A DNA stretch of 64,000 nt, taken from NCBI GenBank assembly GCA_963804005.1, contig CAWDOP010000002.1, positions 601,779 through 665,778 of the forward strand, given 5' to 3'. Made by a program: the position numbers and the translations under genes. Shown in pieces: positions 47,023 to 57,313 of this stretch. Positions within the stretch are counted from its first letter, which is position 1; each line of letters opens with the position of its first letter. The notes below the pieces were generated by a model. It was not told the origin of the DNA, ran no database searches, and was given only the letters and a program-made list of their open reading frames with translations. The stretch is from JAGXRK01 sp963804005 (GTDB lineage: Bacteria > Bacteroidota > Ignavibacteria > Ignavibacteriales > Ignavibacteriaceae).

Positions 47023-49036
47023 ATGTGTGGAATATTCGGATTAGTAACTAAGCAAGTCAACAATTATGAAATAATCCAACTTCTTAGATATATTAATTTA
47101 GACTGCGACTTTTTTCTGAAGTCCGTGGTAAAGACTCTTCAGGAATAGTCAATTCTAGATTCGGAACAAAGTAAAATTAAAGTAATTAAGGGTCCACTTC
47201 CTATAAATTCCCTGTTAAAAATGAAAGACGAAACACAGAACTAAACGCATCTTTCAAAAACTTAGCGTTTGGTCACGCAAGACTAACAACAAATGGTACG
47301 CATTTAAAAGACATTAATAACCAGCCTGTAATTAAAGATGGTTTAGTAGCAGTACACAATGGCATAATTGTAAATGTTGATGATCTTTGGGAGAAGAATT
47401 TTGACCTAAAGCGAAGTTACGATATAGACACGGAAGTGATGCTTTCTTTGGTCAGAAAAAAAATAAATTCCGGATCAAACACAATTCAGGCAGTAAGTAA
47501 TACTATTCAGGAAATAATTGGAACTGTAGCAACTGCTATTTTATTTAATGACAGACCTGAATTTGTCTTGGCAACTAATAACGGTTCACTGTATACACTT
47601 ACGGATAATAAAGATTTAATAGTTTTTGCTTCTGAGAGATTTATTATTGAAAAATTATTGAATAAATCAATTTTAAAATCTAAAAAAGAAAAGTTTATAA
47701 TTGAACAGTTGGAAAGCAATACTGGTCTGCTAATTAATTCAGAAACATTTGAAATTACGCATTTCGATATAATTGCTAATAATAATGTCAGTACATCTAC
47801 ACAAACCTATTCAACTGAGTATGAGATCGACGAAATAAATATAGAGAATAATCAAGTACTAAGGTCTGTAGTACTCGATATCGAAACCATCGGTTTCAAT
47901 TTTAATTCTTCAACTGAAAGAGAATTTCTCGAATATAATATTGATAGGATTTCAAACCTTAAAAGATGTACCAAATGTCTCTTGCCTGAGACGTTTCCTT
48001 TTATTGAATTTGATGAAAAAGGTGTTTGCAATGTTTGTAATAATTATAATCCAAAAATAAACCCAAACGTATTGATGAATTAAAAGAATTGGTCGAGCCA
48101 TATAGAAAGAGAGACGGACAGACGGATTGTCTAGTACCATTTAGTGGCGGCAGAGATAGTACTTACGTTCTTCATATTGTTAAAAATATTTGAAACTTAA
48201 TCCAATTGCATTTACTTATGATTGGGGAATGGTAACGGATCTTGGAAGAAGAAATATTTCCCGGGTGTCCGGAAAACTTGGTGTTGAAAATATTATTGTT
48301 TCTGCAAATATCCGTTTGAAACGTGAAAACATCAGAAAGAATATCATTGCATGGTTAAAAAATCCGGAACTTGGTATGATCCCTTTGTTTATGGCAGGCG
48401 ATAAGTTTTTCTTTTACTACACCGACAAAGTCAAAAAACAAAATGATATTAAGCTTAACATTTGGGGAATAAATCCTTTAGAAAACACTGACTTTAAAGT
48501 AGGCTTCTGCGGGCTGCCTTTACGATTTAACAAGAAACGAATTTATTCGATATCGAGTAGCAGATCAGTTAAAATTATTCGGATATGTTGGGAAAAATAT
48601 AATAAAGAGTCCTTCTTATATAAACCGATCAATTTTTGATACACTCGGTTCTTTTGCGTCAAGGTATGTTGTACCTAAGAATGATTATTACCATATGTTC
48701 GACTATTACCGTTGGGATGAAAAAGAAATAGAAGATTTAATAATAAATGAATATAAATGGGAAACCGCTATAGATACTAAAACTACCTGGCGGATCGGTG
48801 ACGGTACAGCGGGATTTTATAACTATATTTATTATACAGTAGCAGGCTTTAGTGAATATGATACATTCAGAAGCAATCAGATAAGAGAAGGAATGATGGA
48901 CAGAGAAAAGGCGTTAGAATTGATAAATGAAGAAAACAGACCGCGTTATGAAAGTATAAAATGGTACCTGGAAATAATCGGCTTGGATTTTGAAAGTACA
49001 ATTAGCAGAATCAATCAAATACCAAAATTGTATTAG
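47023..49036 (+). CDS. glutaminase fused to WbpG-like N-acetyl-sugar amidotransferase (frameshifted)
   Basis: N-terminal class II glutaminase: MCGIFGLVTKQ with the nucleophile Cys2, RGKDSSG, then FGHARLTTNGTHLKDINNQPVIKDGLVAVHNGIIVN. The second half has a Cys-rich knuckle (RCTKCLLPETFPFIEFDEKGVCNVCNNY) and a PP-loop ATP-pyrophosphatase SGGRDSTYVL, with LNPIAFTYDWGMVTDLGRRNI and later FYNYIYYTVAGFSEYDTFRSNQIREG. WbpG normally takes ammonia from a separate HisH-like glutaminase; here a class II glutaminase is fused. Would convert an acetamido to an acetamidino group. Shifts near 47,105-47,220, 48,066, 48,190 and 48,545. Confidence 0.82.
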
Positions 49037-49102
49037 TCGTCATATGAATTTGTCATTAAATATGACTCTTAAAAAAGATTTCTCAAAACAAGTATAATTC
49101 AT

Positions 49103-49678
49103 GTGAAAAATTATTTATTTCTTTGTCTCATTTTTACTAGTGTGATTGAAATTAAATCACAGGGGCAGAAGCCTTTGAACTTTGATGATGTAAATCTTAA
49201 TTGGTTTCTTTCTATTAATTATGGGTTTCAAATGTCAGGCATCAAGAGTGAAGATTTTGTGAGTTCAAATTATTCTCCTTTATTTAATGTGACTGTTGGA
49301 AAATGGGTCTCTCCTCTCTTAGCGCTTCAAATCGGTTATAAAGGATTTTATTTTAATTATATTGAAGATGATGTAAAGCATCATTATAATTATTTTTATG
49401 GTGAAGCTCTTTTCAATTTGAATAATGCCATATACCCCAATAGAATAAATAAAAATTGGAGTTTGCTTATACACTCAGGAGCAGGTTATTTTTATAATCA
49501 TGTGTACGGCAGAGCAAACTTATGCGCAAATATTGGAATCCAGAACAATTATCAATTAACTGATTACTTCATTGCAACTCTTGATATATCTTCTATAATA
49601 GGTTGGGATATCTATCAGGGAGATGAAGATATTTTACCAGGTATAACGGTTGGGATTGCTTATTTAATTAAAAATTAA
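49103..49678 (+). CDS. outer-membrane beta-barrel protein, unknown function
   Basis: 191 aa. Signal peptide KNYLFLCLIFTSVIEIKSQG. The remainder alternates aromatic and polar residues as in small barrels: WFLSINYGFQMSG, PLFNVTVGKWVSPLLALQIGYKGFYF, NWSLLIHSGAGYFYNHVYG. It ends ITVGIAYLIKN with a C-terminal aromatic pattern. Last gene of the AT-rich segment, about 60 bp before the composition break. Start is GTG in 'catgtgaaaaattat'. Confidence 0.65.
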   Translation: MKNYLFLCLIFTSVIEIKSQGQKPLNFDDVNLNWFLSINYGFQMSGIKSEDFVSSNYSPLFNVTVGKWVSPLLALQIGYKGFYFNYIEDDVKHHYNYFYGEALFNLNNAIYPNRINKNWSLLIHSGAGYFYNHVYGRANLCANIGIQNNYQLTDYFIATLDISSIIGWDIYQGDEDILPGITVGIAYLIKN

Positions 49679-49737
49679 AAATGTAGTAAAAAGGTTTTTG
49701 GTAAGAAAAAGAAAAGGTGTCTAATATAAAAGATTAC

Positions 49738-50372
49738 TCTGTACGCTTCGGCTCTGCGCGCAAGACGCCCAACACGCCGTTGATCGAGTTGAACAAAAAA
49801 TGCGGCCGGATGCGCGCTTGCAGCGCTTGCAGGCGCGCTTCGGTCACGACCGCCGGTGAAAGTGCACGACCCAGCGTGTGAAAGTAGACCAACACAGCCG
49901 CGAGCGCCATGAGCGAGAGCGGCACGGCGCGCCAGACGGGTGCCCGCAGCCAATGCGCCCAGGCCCACACAAGCAGCGCAGTGAACAGCAGCAACGCGGT
50001 CGCCGCCTGCCAGTAAGCGAGTCGGCGCAGATAGGGGCTGCCTAATGCCCACGCCATGCCGACGCACGCCGCCACGGGCAGCGAATCGGCCAGCACGAGG
50101 GTTAAATTGATGACCGCATCGGTAGGTGAATTGGCCGTGGCGAGCGCATAGGCAGCCACCATCGCGAGGCAGAGCACCAGCGCGCGGGCGACGATTCCGA
50201 AGTTTCGCAGGTCGGGAAACACGGCCTCACGGGCCTCGCGCTCCTTGCGGGCTAAAATTTGCCCTGACACTGCCTGGGCGGGCGCTGGCGCAGACGCAAA
50301 TGCGGTGCGCGGCTTCATTGCCTTTGGCTGCGTCTCCTCGCTAGTGGCTTTTTGCCCACGGTTATCAATCAT
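49738..50372 (-). CDS. AlgZ/LytS-type sensor histidine kinase, truncated at contig join
   Basis: Only the N-terminal part is present. From the ATG at 50372: cytoplasmic start, four membrane segments (IVARALVLCLAMVAAYALA, LVLADSLPVAACVGMAWAL, ATALLLFTALLVWAWAHWL, AVPLSLMALAAVLVYFHTLG). The His_kinase start is ARLQALQARIRPHFLFNSINGVLGVL, with the phospho-acceptor His in RPHFLFN. After RAEPKRTE the frame runs into AT-rich sequence unlike any kinase. The gene is cut at about 49,738. Divergent from argH. Confidence 0.85.
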
Positions 50373-50442
50373 CACAGTATTGTCGAGCAATCGGTGGCGA
50401 ACAGGCCACGGGTACGTCGATTGTGAACAAGCCCTCACTAAC

Positions 50443-51858
50443 ATGCAAGCAAACCCATCACCCGTAAACCACCCTTCAGCCGGTTGGTCGGGCCGATTCG
50501 ACGAGCCGGTCGCCGAAATCGTCAAGCGCTACACGGCGTCGATCTCGTTTGACTACCGCCTCGCGGAGTTCGACATCGCCGGTTCGCTCGCGCATGCGCG
50601 CATGCTCGCAGCATGCAACGTGATCACGGCGCAAGACCTGGCCGACATCGAACGCGGCATGGCCGAGATCAAAGCTGAAATCGCGGCAGGCAAGTTTGAA
50701 TGGTTGCTTGACCTTGAAGACGTGCACTTCAATATCGAAAAGCGCCTAACCACGCTCGTCGGCGACGCCGGTAAGCGCCTGCACACTGGCCGCTCGCGCA
50801 ACGATCAAGTCGCCACCGACGTGCGCCTTTACACCCGCGCCGCCTGCGACCAGATCGCGCACTTGCTGGTGAAGCTGCAACAAGCGTTGGTGGCTTTTGC
50901 CGAACAGCACACCGACACTATCATCCCCGGTTTCACCCATTTGCAGGTGGCGATGCCGGTGACCCTCGGCCACCACTTGATGGCGTACGTGGAAATGTTT
51001 GCACGCGACTACGAGCGCATCATTGATTGCCGCAAGCGCGTAAACCGCTCGCCGCTCGGCGCCGCGGCGCTCGCGGGCACGACGTTTCCGATTGACCGCG
51101 AGATGACCGCGAAGGCGTTGGGCTTCGAAGCGGTGTGCCGCAACTCGCTCGACGCAGTGAGCGATCGTGATTTTGCGATTGAATTTATCAACGCCTGCAC
51201 GATCACGATGATGCATCTGTCGCGCATGAGCGAAGAGCTGATTTTGTGGATGAGCCCGCGCTTTGGCTTCATCGATATTGCGGATCGCTTTTGCACCGGC
51301 TCGTCGATCATGCCGCAGAAGAAAAACCCGGACGTCGCCGAACTCGTGCGAGGCAAGATGGCGCGCGTACAGGGGCACTTGGTAGCGCTCACGACCTTAA
51401 TGAAAGGCCAGCCGCTGACCTACAACAAGGACAACCAAGAAGACAAAGAGCCGCTCTTCGACACCGTCGACACCATCACACAAACGCTCATCATTTACGC
51501 CGACATGGTGGGCGGCATCCGCGTGAAAGCGGAGAACATGCGCGCCGCCGCGAGCGAAGGATTCGCCACCGCAACCGACTTGGCCGATTACCTCGTACGC
51601 AAAGGCGTGCCGTTCCGCGACTCGCACGAATGTGTCGCGCGTGCCGTGAAAGCGGCTGAACTCAAGGGCGTTGATTTGTCCGATTTGTCGCTCGCGGAAT
51701 TGCAGGCGTTTTCGTCGGTGATTACGGATGACGTCTTCGCCTCGCTCACACTCGAAGGTTCGGTCGCCGCACGCAAACACATCGGCGGCACCGCACCGGA
51801 GCGTGTGCGCGCTGAGATTGCGTTGGCGAAAACACGACTTGCGGCGCTAATCGCTTGA
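50443..51858 (+). CDS. argH: argininosuccinate lyase
   Basis: 471 aa. Splits argininosuccinate to arginine and fumarate. WSGRFDEPVAEIVKRYTASISFDYRLAEFDIAGSLAHARML is the usual start. LHTGRSRNDQVATDVRLY, HLQVAMPVTLGHHLMAYVEM and the fumarase-superfamily signature GSSIMPQKKNPD with its catalytic Ser are all present. I start at the ATG at 50443; a longer upstream frame has no ASL similarity. Intact. The divergent kinase gene starts 70 bp away, so both promoters share that gap. Confidence 0.97.
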   Translation: MQANPSPVNHPSAGWSGRFDEPVAEIVKRYTASISFDYRLAEFDIAGSLAHARMLAACNVITAQDLADIERGMAEIKAEIAAGKFEWLLDLEDVHFNIEKRLTTLVGDAGKRLHTGRSRNDQVATDVRLYTRAACDQIAHLLVKLQQALVAFAEQHTDTIIPGFTHLQVAMPVTLGHHLMAYVEMFARDYERIIDCRKRVNRSPLGAAALAGTTFPIDREMTAKALGFEAVCRNSLDAVSDRDFAIEFINACTITMMHLSRMSEELILWMSPRFGFIDIADRFCTGSSIMPQKKNPDVAELVRGKMARVQGHLVALTTLMKGQPLTYNKDNQEDKEPLFDTVDTITQTLIIYADMVGGIRVKAENMRAAASEGFATATDLADYLVRKGVPFRDSHECVARAVKAAELKGVDLSDLSLAELQAFSSVITDDVFASLTLEGSVAARKHIGGTAPERVRAEIALAKTRLAALIA

Positions 51859-52129
51859 ACGCCGAAACTCTCGGTCTGATGGCCGGCACGTTGACGACGG
51901 CTTCGTTCGTTCCGCAAGTCTGGAAAATTTGGACTACACGCTCGGCGCGCGACCTGTCGTGGGGTATGGTCGCTGTGTTTTGTGCAGGTACATTCTGTGG
52001 CTCGTTTACGGCATCGTCGTGGGATCGCCATCGATCATCACCGCCAACGCCATTACTTTTTTGCTCTCACTCGCGATCTGCGTGATGAAGCTTCGATTCG
52101 ATAAGCAACCTGTTGGAGACGTAAGATGA
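51855..52129 (+). CDS. SemiSWEET-type sugar transporter (one frameshift)
   Basis: Small three-helix protein: LGLMAGTLTTASFVPQVWKIWTTRSARDLSWGMVAVF with the PQ motif. After a shift near 51,980 it continues LWLVYGIVVGSPSIITANAITFLLSLAICVMKLRF. About 90 aa, the usual SemiSWEET length; two copies make one pore. Begins at a TTG overlapping the argH stop, or at the ATG at 51879. Its end overlaps the next start by 4 bp. Confidence 0.8.
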
Positions 52130-52985
52130 AACTAGCATTCCTTGGCCTCGGCGTAATGGGCTTCCCAATGGCCGGCCACCTGCAAAAGGCTGGCCACAGC
52201 GTCACCGTCTACAACCGCAACGCTGAGAAATCCGCGAAGTGGGTTGCGACGTACGGCGGCGCATCGGGCGCTACGCCGTACGAAGCCGCTGCGGGTGCGG
52301 ACATCGTATTGATGTGCGTCGGCAACGACAACGACGTGCGCTCGGTCGTTTACGGTGACGCTGGCGCGCTCGCCGGAATGAAGGCGGGTGCGGTGTTGGT
52401 AGACCACACCACGGCCTCCGCGGAGCTGGCACGCGAGCTTAACGCCGCAGCGAAAGCACAAGGCAAAGGCTTTATCGACGCACCGGTTTCTGGCGGTCAA
52501 GCCGGCGCCGAAAACGGCAAGCTCGGCATCATGTGCGGCGGCGATCAGGCAACCTTTGACAGCGTGAAAGACGTGCTCAACGTCTACGCCAAAGCGCTCG
52601 TGCGCATCGGCGACGCTGGCGCGGGTCAGCTCACCAAAATGGTCAACCAAATTTGCATCGCAGGCCTCGTGCAAGCCCTCTCCGAAGGCCTCGCCTTCGC
52701 GCAAAAAGCGGCATCGACGCCAAGCTCGTGCTCGAAGTGATCAGCAAAGGCGCAGCCCAAAGCTGGCAAATGGAAAACCGTGGCAACACAATGGTCGACG
52801 GCAAATTCGACTTCGGCTTCGCCGTCGATTGGATGCGCAAAGACTTAGGCATTTGCCTAGATGAAGCCAAACGCAACGGCGCACGGCTGCCCGTCACGGC
52901 GCTGGTCGATCAGCTCTATGCCGACGTGCAGCAAATGGGCGGTGGGCGGTTAGATACTTCTAGTTTGATTAAGCGGTTGGGGTAA
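52126..52985 (+). CDS. 3-hydroxyisobutyrate dehydrogenase-family oxidoreductase (one frameshift)
   Basis: About 287 aa after repair. KLAFLGLGVMGFPMAGHLQKAGHSVTVYNR is the NAD(P)-binding signature. LVDHTTASAELARELNAAAKAQGKGFIDAPVSGGQAGAENGKLGIMCGG holds the substrate loop, and GAGQLTKMVNQICIAGLVQALSEGLAFAQKA the catalytic Lys (K-x-x-N). A missing G near 52,708 shifts the frame. The rest reads SKGAAQSWQMENRGNTMVDGKFDFGF and LVDQLYADVQQMGGGRLDTSSLI. Substrate could be 3-hydroxyisobutyrate or tartronate semialdehyde. Confidence 0.88.
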
Positions 52986-52988
52986 CTG

Positions 52989-53690
52989 TTGCTCGTTGGC
53001 GCGCTCATAACGAACTGCTTTCGCAACGTTGGGTGCGCCTCAGCCGCCGCTGCCATGGCGTTCACCGTGTCAGCGACGACATTGGACGAGCGTTGCGTTG
53101 GCGTGGCGAAGTTTGACGGTACGATAGCGGACGCGAAGGCGCAACTGGAGTCAGCACTAGCGCGCGATCAGCAATTTCGTAGGCAAACGCAGAACAGCAA
53201 CCCGTCCGCCACCGCGCAACAGCCGTCGCCAGAAGCGCGTCAACAGCTGCTGCTAGACCAACAGAAGATTGATATAGCGAATCTCAAACTTCTTGACTCG
53301 ATAGTCTGCAAACTTGGCTGGCCGGGCATTGCCGCGGTCGGTGAACGCGCTGCGCTCGCGGCATTCCTGATTGTTCAACACGCGCAACTTGCTGTGCAAG
53401 AAAGTTATCTGCCGACACTACAAAAAGCAGCCGCGGCCAAAGAGGCGCAACCAGGCCAAGTCGCGATGCTGGAAGACAGAATCAACGTGCGCAACAAGCG
53501 GCCGCAACGTTATGCGAGCCAACTCTGTTTCGTAAAGGGCGGCGGTTACGCATGGCAACCTATTGAGGATGAGGACGAATCCAAAATCAATGCGGTGCGC
53601 GCCGCCGTGGGTTTGGGCACAATCCAAAGTTACGCCGCCAACTTCAAAATCGAATACGTGCCACCGTCAAAGAAGGCTTGCGACAAGTAA
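52989..53690 (+). CDS. DUF6624-like secreted protein
   Basis: 233 aa with an N-terminal hydrophobic signal-like segment (VGCASAAAAMAFTVSATT). A Gln-rich helical part follows (QLESALARDQQFRRQTQN). The conserved block is LLDSIVCKLGWPGIAAVGERAALAAFLIVQHAQLAVQESYLPTLQKAAAAKEAQPGQVAMLEDRINV, with the G-W-P and I-V-Q-H-A pattern I associate with DUF6624. Function unknown. Confidence 0.7.
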   Translation: MLVGALITNCFRNVGCASAAAAMAFTVSATTLDERCVGVAKFDGTIADAKAQLESALARDQQFRRQTQNSNPSATAQQPSPEARQQLLLDQQKIDIANLKLLDSIVCKLGWPGIAAVGERAALAAFLIVQHAQLAVQESYLPTLQKAAAAKEAQPGQVAMLEDRINVRNKRPQRYASQLCFVKGGGYAWQPIEDEDESKINAVRAAVGLGTIQSYAANFKIEYVPPSKKACDK

Positions 53691-53700
53691 CTTTTAGCGT

Positions 53701-54018
53701 TTGCTCGAGATTTCCGTGAAAAGCGCAAAACAGCTATCGTCAACAATGGGCAAAGCCAGCGTGGACACGCTACGCGGCCTCGGCCCAAAATCGCGCGACA
53801 TGCTCGCCCGCGTTGGCGTCGACAGCGCAGCCGAGCTACACGTGAGCGATCCGTTCGCGCTCTACGTTCGCATAAAAGCTGTCGAGCCGTCCGCGAGCTT
53901 GAACCTGCTCTACGCACTCATCGGTGCTATCGAGAATCGCGATTGGCGCGCGGTTGCGCGCGAAGACAAAACGCGGATTCTGATGCGATTGGACGATCTT
54001 GGCGTCGCGCCGAAATGA
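53701..54018 (+). CDS. TfoX/Sxy C-terminal-domain protein
   Basis: 105 aa or shorter. The recognised part starts at GKASVDTLRGLGPKSRDMLARVGVDSAAELHVSDPFALYVRIKA and continues SASLNLLYALIGAIENRDWRAVA, a helix-hairpin-helix-like TfoX_C domain without the N-terminal TfoX domain. The ATG at 53743 is a better start than 53701. A strong terminator follows at 54039. Confidence 0.78.
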   Translation: MLEISVKSAKQLSSTMGKASVDTLRGLGPKSRDMLARVGVDSAAELHVSDPFALYVRIKAVEPSASLNLLYALIGAIENRDWRAVAREDKTRILMRLDDLGVAPK

Positions 54019-54038
54019 GTATCAGCTTTTAGGCGCTA

Positions 54039-54071
54039 TGCGCTGCAGCATGGCCGTTGCAGCGCATTTTG
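54039..54071 (+). terminator. Rho-independent terminator
   Basis: Perfect 9-bp stem TGCGCTGCA (54039-54047) and TGCAGCGCA (54058-54066) followed by TTTTGTT, 20 bp after the TfoX-domain gene. Confidence 0.85.
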
Positions 54072-54221
54072 TTCGTTAGTCAACTATCGCAAATAATGGG
54101 CTGTAAGCGCCGCCTGGCCGTCGTCTCAGGCAAAAGCTATAACCAATTCGCCGGTACACGTTGCGTTCGCGTCCACGAGGCCGCAATCGGGTTAGAGCCC
54201 AGAGGTATCGCATGCCTAGAA

Positions 54222-54251
54222 AACAAAAACGGCAGCCAAAGCCGCCGTTTT
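54222..54251 (-). terminator. Rho-independent terminator after clpA
   Basis: On the minus strand AAAACGGC (54251-54244) pairs with GCCGTTTT (54233-54226) around an inner GGC/GCC segment, followed by a T-rich run. It lies about 20 bp past the clpA stop. Confidence 0.75.
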
Positions 54252-54271
54252 GCTGCGAACGCGACGACGCG

Positions 54272-56553
54272 CTAAGCGGTCGCCTCTTCCGCCGCTTCAG
54301 TCGGTGCATCGCTGTCGGGGAAGCCGAGTTTGACTTTGCCTTCCGTGTCGATGTCGATCTTGACCTTGCCGCCGCCGACCAATTTGCCGAATAAGAGTTC
54401 GTCGGCGAGTGCGCGGCGAATCGTGTCTTGAATCAGACGCGACATTGGGCGTGCGCCCATGAGCGGATCGAAGCCGTGCTTGGCAAGGTAGTCGCGCAGG
54501 CCTGGCGAGAACTCGGGATCGACCTTTTTCTCGTGCAGTTGACCTTCGAGTTCCAAGAGGAATTTGTCGACGACTTTGAGGATGACTTCGTGCGTGAGCG
54601 GCGCGAAGCTGATCGTGGCGTCTAGGCGATTCCTGAATTCCGGCGTGAACATGCGCTTGATCGCTTCCATTTCATCGCCGACTTCTTTGGTGTTGTTGAA
54701 GCCGATGATGTTTTTGGTGAGCGTTTCTGCGCCCGCGTTCGTGGTCATCACGATGATGACGTTGCGGAAGTCCGCCTTGCGACCGTTGTTGTCGGTGAGC
54801 GTACCGTGATCCATCACTTGCAGAAGCACGTTGTAAATGTCCGGATGCGCTTTCTCGATTTCGTCGAGCAGCAACACGCAATACGGATGCTTGGTCACGC
54901 CTTCGGTGAGCTGACCGCCTTGGTCGTAGCCCACATAGCCCGGAGGCGCGCCAATCAAGCGGCTGACCGCGTGATGCTCCATGTATTCGCTCATGTCAAA
55001 GCGCAGAAGTTCTACGCCGAGGCTAAACGCGAGTTGTCGCGCGACTTCGGTCTTGCCGACGCCCGTCGGGCCTGAGAACAGGAACGAACCAATCGGTTTG
55101 CGTGGATTGCCTAGGCCGCTGCGTGCCATCTCGATGGCGGAGGCGAGCGCGTCGATCGCTTTGTCTTGACCGAAGACGACATTGCGCAAATCTCGATCAA
55201 GCGTTTTGAGACTGCTGCGATCATCGCTGTTAACGGTCTTGGCGGGAATACGCGCGACTTGGCGACGATCTCTTCGATCTCGGTCTTGCCAATAGTTTTC
55301 TTCTGCTTCGATTTCGGCAGAATTTTTTGCGCAGCACCTGCCTCATCGATCACGTCGATCGCCTTGTCGGGCAGATGACGATCGTTGATGTGGCGCGCAG
55401 AAAGCTCGGCGGCAGCGGTGATCGCCGCGGGCGAATATTTCACGTTGTGATGCGCTTCGTATTTCGGTTTCAGGCCGCGCAAAATTTCAACGGTTTCGCT
55501 GATCGATGGCTCGACGACGTCGATTTTTTGGAAGCGACGAGCGAGCGCGTTGTCTTTCTCGAAGACCTGGCGGAACTCGGAATACGTCGTCGCGCCGATG
55601 CACTTCAAGCCGCCGTTCGCGAGCGCGGGCTTGAGCAAATTGGATGCGTCCAACGTGCCGCCGCTGGCAGCGCCCGCGCCGATGATGGTGTGGATTTCGT
55701 TCATGAACAAAATGCCGTTGGCCTTTTCGCTCGAACTGCTTGAGCACGGATTTCAACCGGGCTTCAAAATCGCCGCGTATTTGGTGCCTGCCAAAAGCGC
55801 GCCCATGTCGAGCGAATAGACAACGCAATCCGCGAGGACATCTGGCACTTCGCCGTCGACAATGCGCTTCGCTAAACCTTCGGCAATCGCGGTTTTGCCA
55901 ACGCCTGCTTCGCCCACCAAAAGCGGATTGTTTTTGCGACGACGGCAGAGCACTTGCACCAAGCGCTCGAGCTCAGACACGCGGCCGATCATGGGATCGA
56001 TCTTGCCCGCTTTGGCTTGCGCGTTGAGGTTCACACAGAAGTTTTCGAGTGCGCCTTGTGGGGCCTCTTCTTTTTCCTGTTCGCCGCTGCCGGCTTCGGC
56101 TTTTTCGTTCTTGTCTTTTGGCACTTTGCTGATGCCGTGGCTGATGTAATTGACCACATCAAGACGCGTTACACCGCGCTGATTGAGGAAATACACAGCG
56201 TGTGAATCTTTTTCACCGAAGATAGCGACGAGCACATTCGCACCGGTCACTTCTTTTTTGCCCGAGGACTGCACATGCAAAATCGCGCGTTGAATGACGC
56301 GCTGAAAGCCTTGCGTTGGCGTGGTGTCGCTCTCGCTGTTTTGTGGCAAGCGGGGCGTGTGTTCATTGATGAAGTTGGCGAGCGCGGTGCGCAATTCGTC
56401 GAGATCGACGGCGCAGGCTCGGAGCACTTCCGCCGCGCTCGGGTTATCGAGCATGGCCAAGAGCAGGTGCTCAACGGTGATGAATTCATGACGCTTTTGT
56501 CGTGCGTCGACAAACGCCATGTGAAGGCTAACTTCCAACTCTTGCGCGATCAT
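54272..56553 (-). CDS. clpA: ATP-dependent Clp protease ATP-binding subunit ClpA (three frameshifts)
   Basis: Unfoldase that feeds substrates to ClpP. Start MIAQELEVSLHMAFVDARQKRHEFITVEHLLLAML is the Clp N-domain. D1 has Walker A VGEAGVGKTAIAEGLA; LSARHINDRHLPDKAIDVIDEAGA follows. D2 has FSGPTGVGKTEVARQLAFSLGVELLRFDMSEYMEHHAVSRLIGAPPGYVGYDQGG, LLLDEIEKAHPDIYNVLLQVMD and LMGARPMSRLIQDTIRRALADELLFGKL. The frame breaks near 55,760, 55,715 and 55,195, while the protein is otherwise fully conserved, so errors are likely. ClpS is encoded just upstream on the same strand. Confidence 0.95.
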
Positions 56554-56658
56554 TATTACTGCCTTGCTGTCGGCGTGAATCCGACTATTACTTGCGTCCG
56601 CCACGGCTGCACGATAGCAGCGTTAGTGGGCTCTCGTCCTGCCTAGATCACGAACAAT

Positions 56659-56994
56659 CTAATCAGGCTCCATCGTACACTGAAGCGGATGTTGATGCGC
56701 CTCGGCAAGCTCTGCCACCTGCGCCACTTTGGTGTCCGCCACTTCCTTGGTGAACACGCCGCAAGTTCCGCGCCCGGAGCGATGCACTTGCAGCATGACT
56801 TGCGTAGCTTGTTCACGGGTCATCGCGAACACACCTTGCAAGATACCGACGACAAAATCCATCGGCGTGTAATCGTCGTTGAGCAGCAACACCCGGTACA
56901 TCGGAGGCGGCTTGGTGCTGACGCGCTCGGCTTCGAGGACCGAGCTGTCGTTGGGTGACTGGGGAGGCTGGGGCTGACGGGGATCGGTGGACAT
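56659..56994 (-). CDS. clpS: ClpS adaptor protein
   Basis: 111 aa. The disordered Pro/Gln-rich N terminus leads into MYRVLLLNDDYTPMDFVVGILQGVFAMTREQATQVMLQVHRSGRGTCGVFTKEVADTKVAQVAELA. The N-D-D-Y-T-P and M-x-x-V-H motifs form the N-degron pocket. Delivers N-end-rule substrates to ClpA, encoded downstream; normal operon order. Confidence 0.97.
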   Translation of the reverse strand: MSTDPRQPQPPQSPNDSSVLEAERVSTKPPPMYRVLLLNDDYTPMDFVVGILQGVFAMTREQATQVMLQVHRSGRGTCGVFTKEVADTKVAQVAELAEAHQHPLQCTMEPD

Positions 56995-57313
56995 ACTACG
57001 TTTCCGTTGATAACAAGCAATATCGGTCGAAAACCTGAATTTTCAAGAGGTGCCGGAGAGCATACGGCATGAAAGCAACCGGCGGCGGCCGCGCTTTTCC
57101 GTGCTACAGACCAATCGGGCCACAATCCCCAGTCTAATTGACACAAAACAACATTAACCCCTTGACGATTGGGGTTGCCAAACGCTACAACGTCGGCAGG
57201 GAAAGCGTTTCAGCGCTGCTGACCGGCAGCAAAACACGCATTCCGGCACGCGAATAGCGCCACGACGCCTCGCATAAAAACAAGCATGATCAGGTAGTAC
57301 AGGGAGTATCGAT
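56995..57313. promoter_or_regulatory. divergent intergenic region between clpS and the cold-shock gene
   Basis: 319 bp without a gene. TTGACA at 57138-57143 and TTGACG at 57162-57167 could be -35 elements for the cold-shock gene; the second has TACAAC 18 bp downstream as a weak -10. This would give a leader of over 100 nt, usual for cold-shock mRNAs. AGGGAG (57300-57305) before the ATG is a good ribosome binding site. Confidence 0.35.

Noticed and set aside
50245..50442. N-terminal extension of argH
   Set aside because: The extra 66 codons lie antisense to the divergent kinase gene and have no argininosuccinate lyase similarity; the ATG at 50443 fits the family start.
54057..54275. Open frame between the TfoX-domain gene and clpA
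   Set aside because: It begins inside the terminator stem, has no recognisable family, and lies over the clpA terminator.
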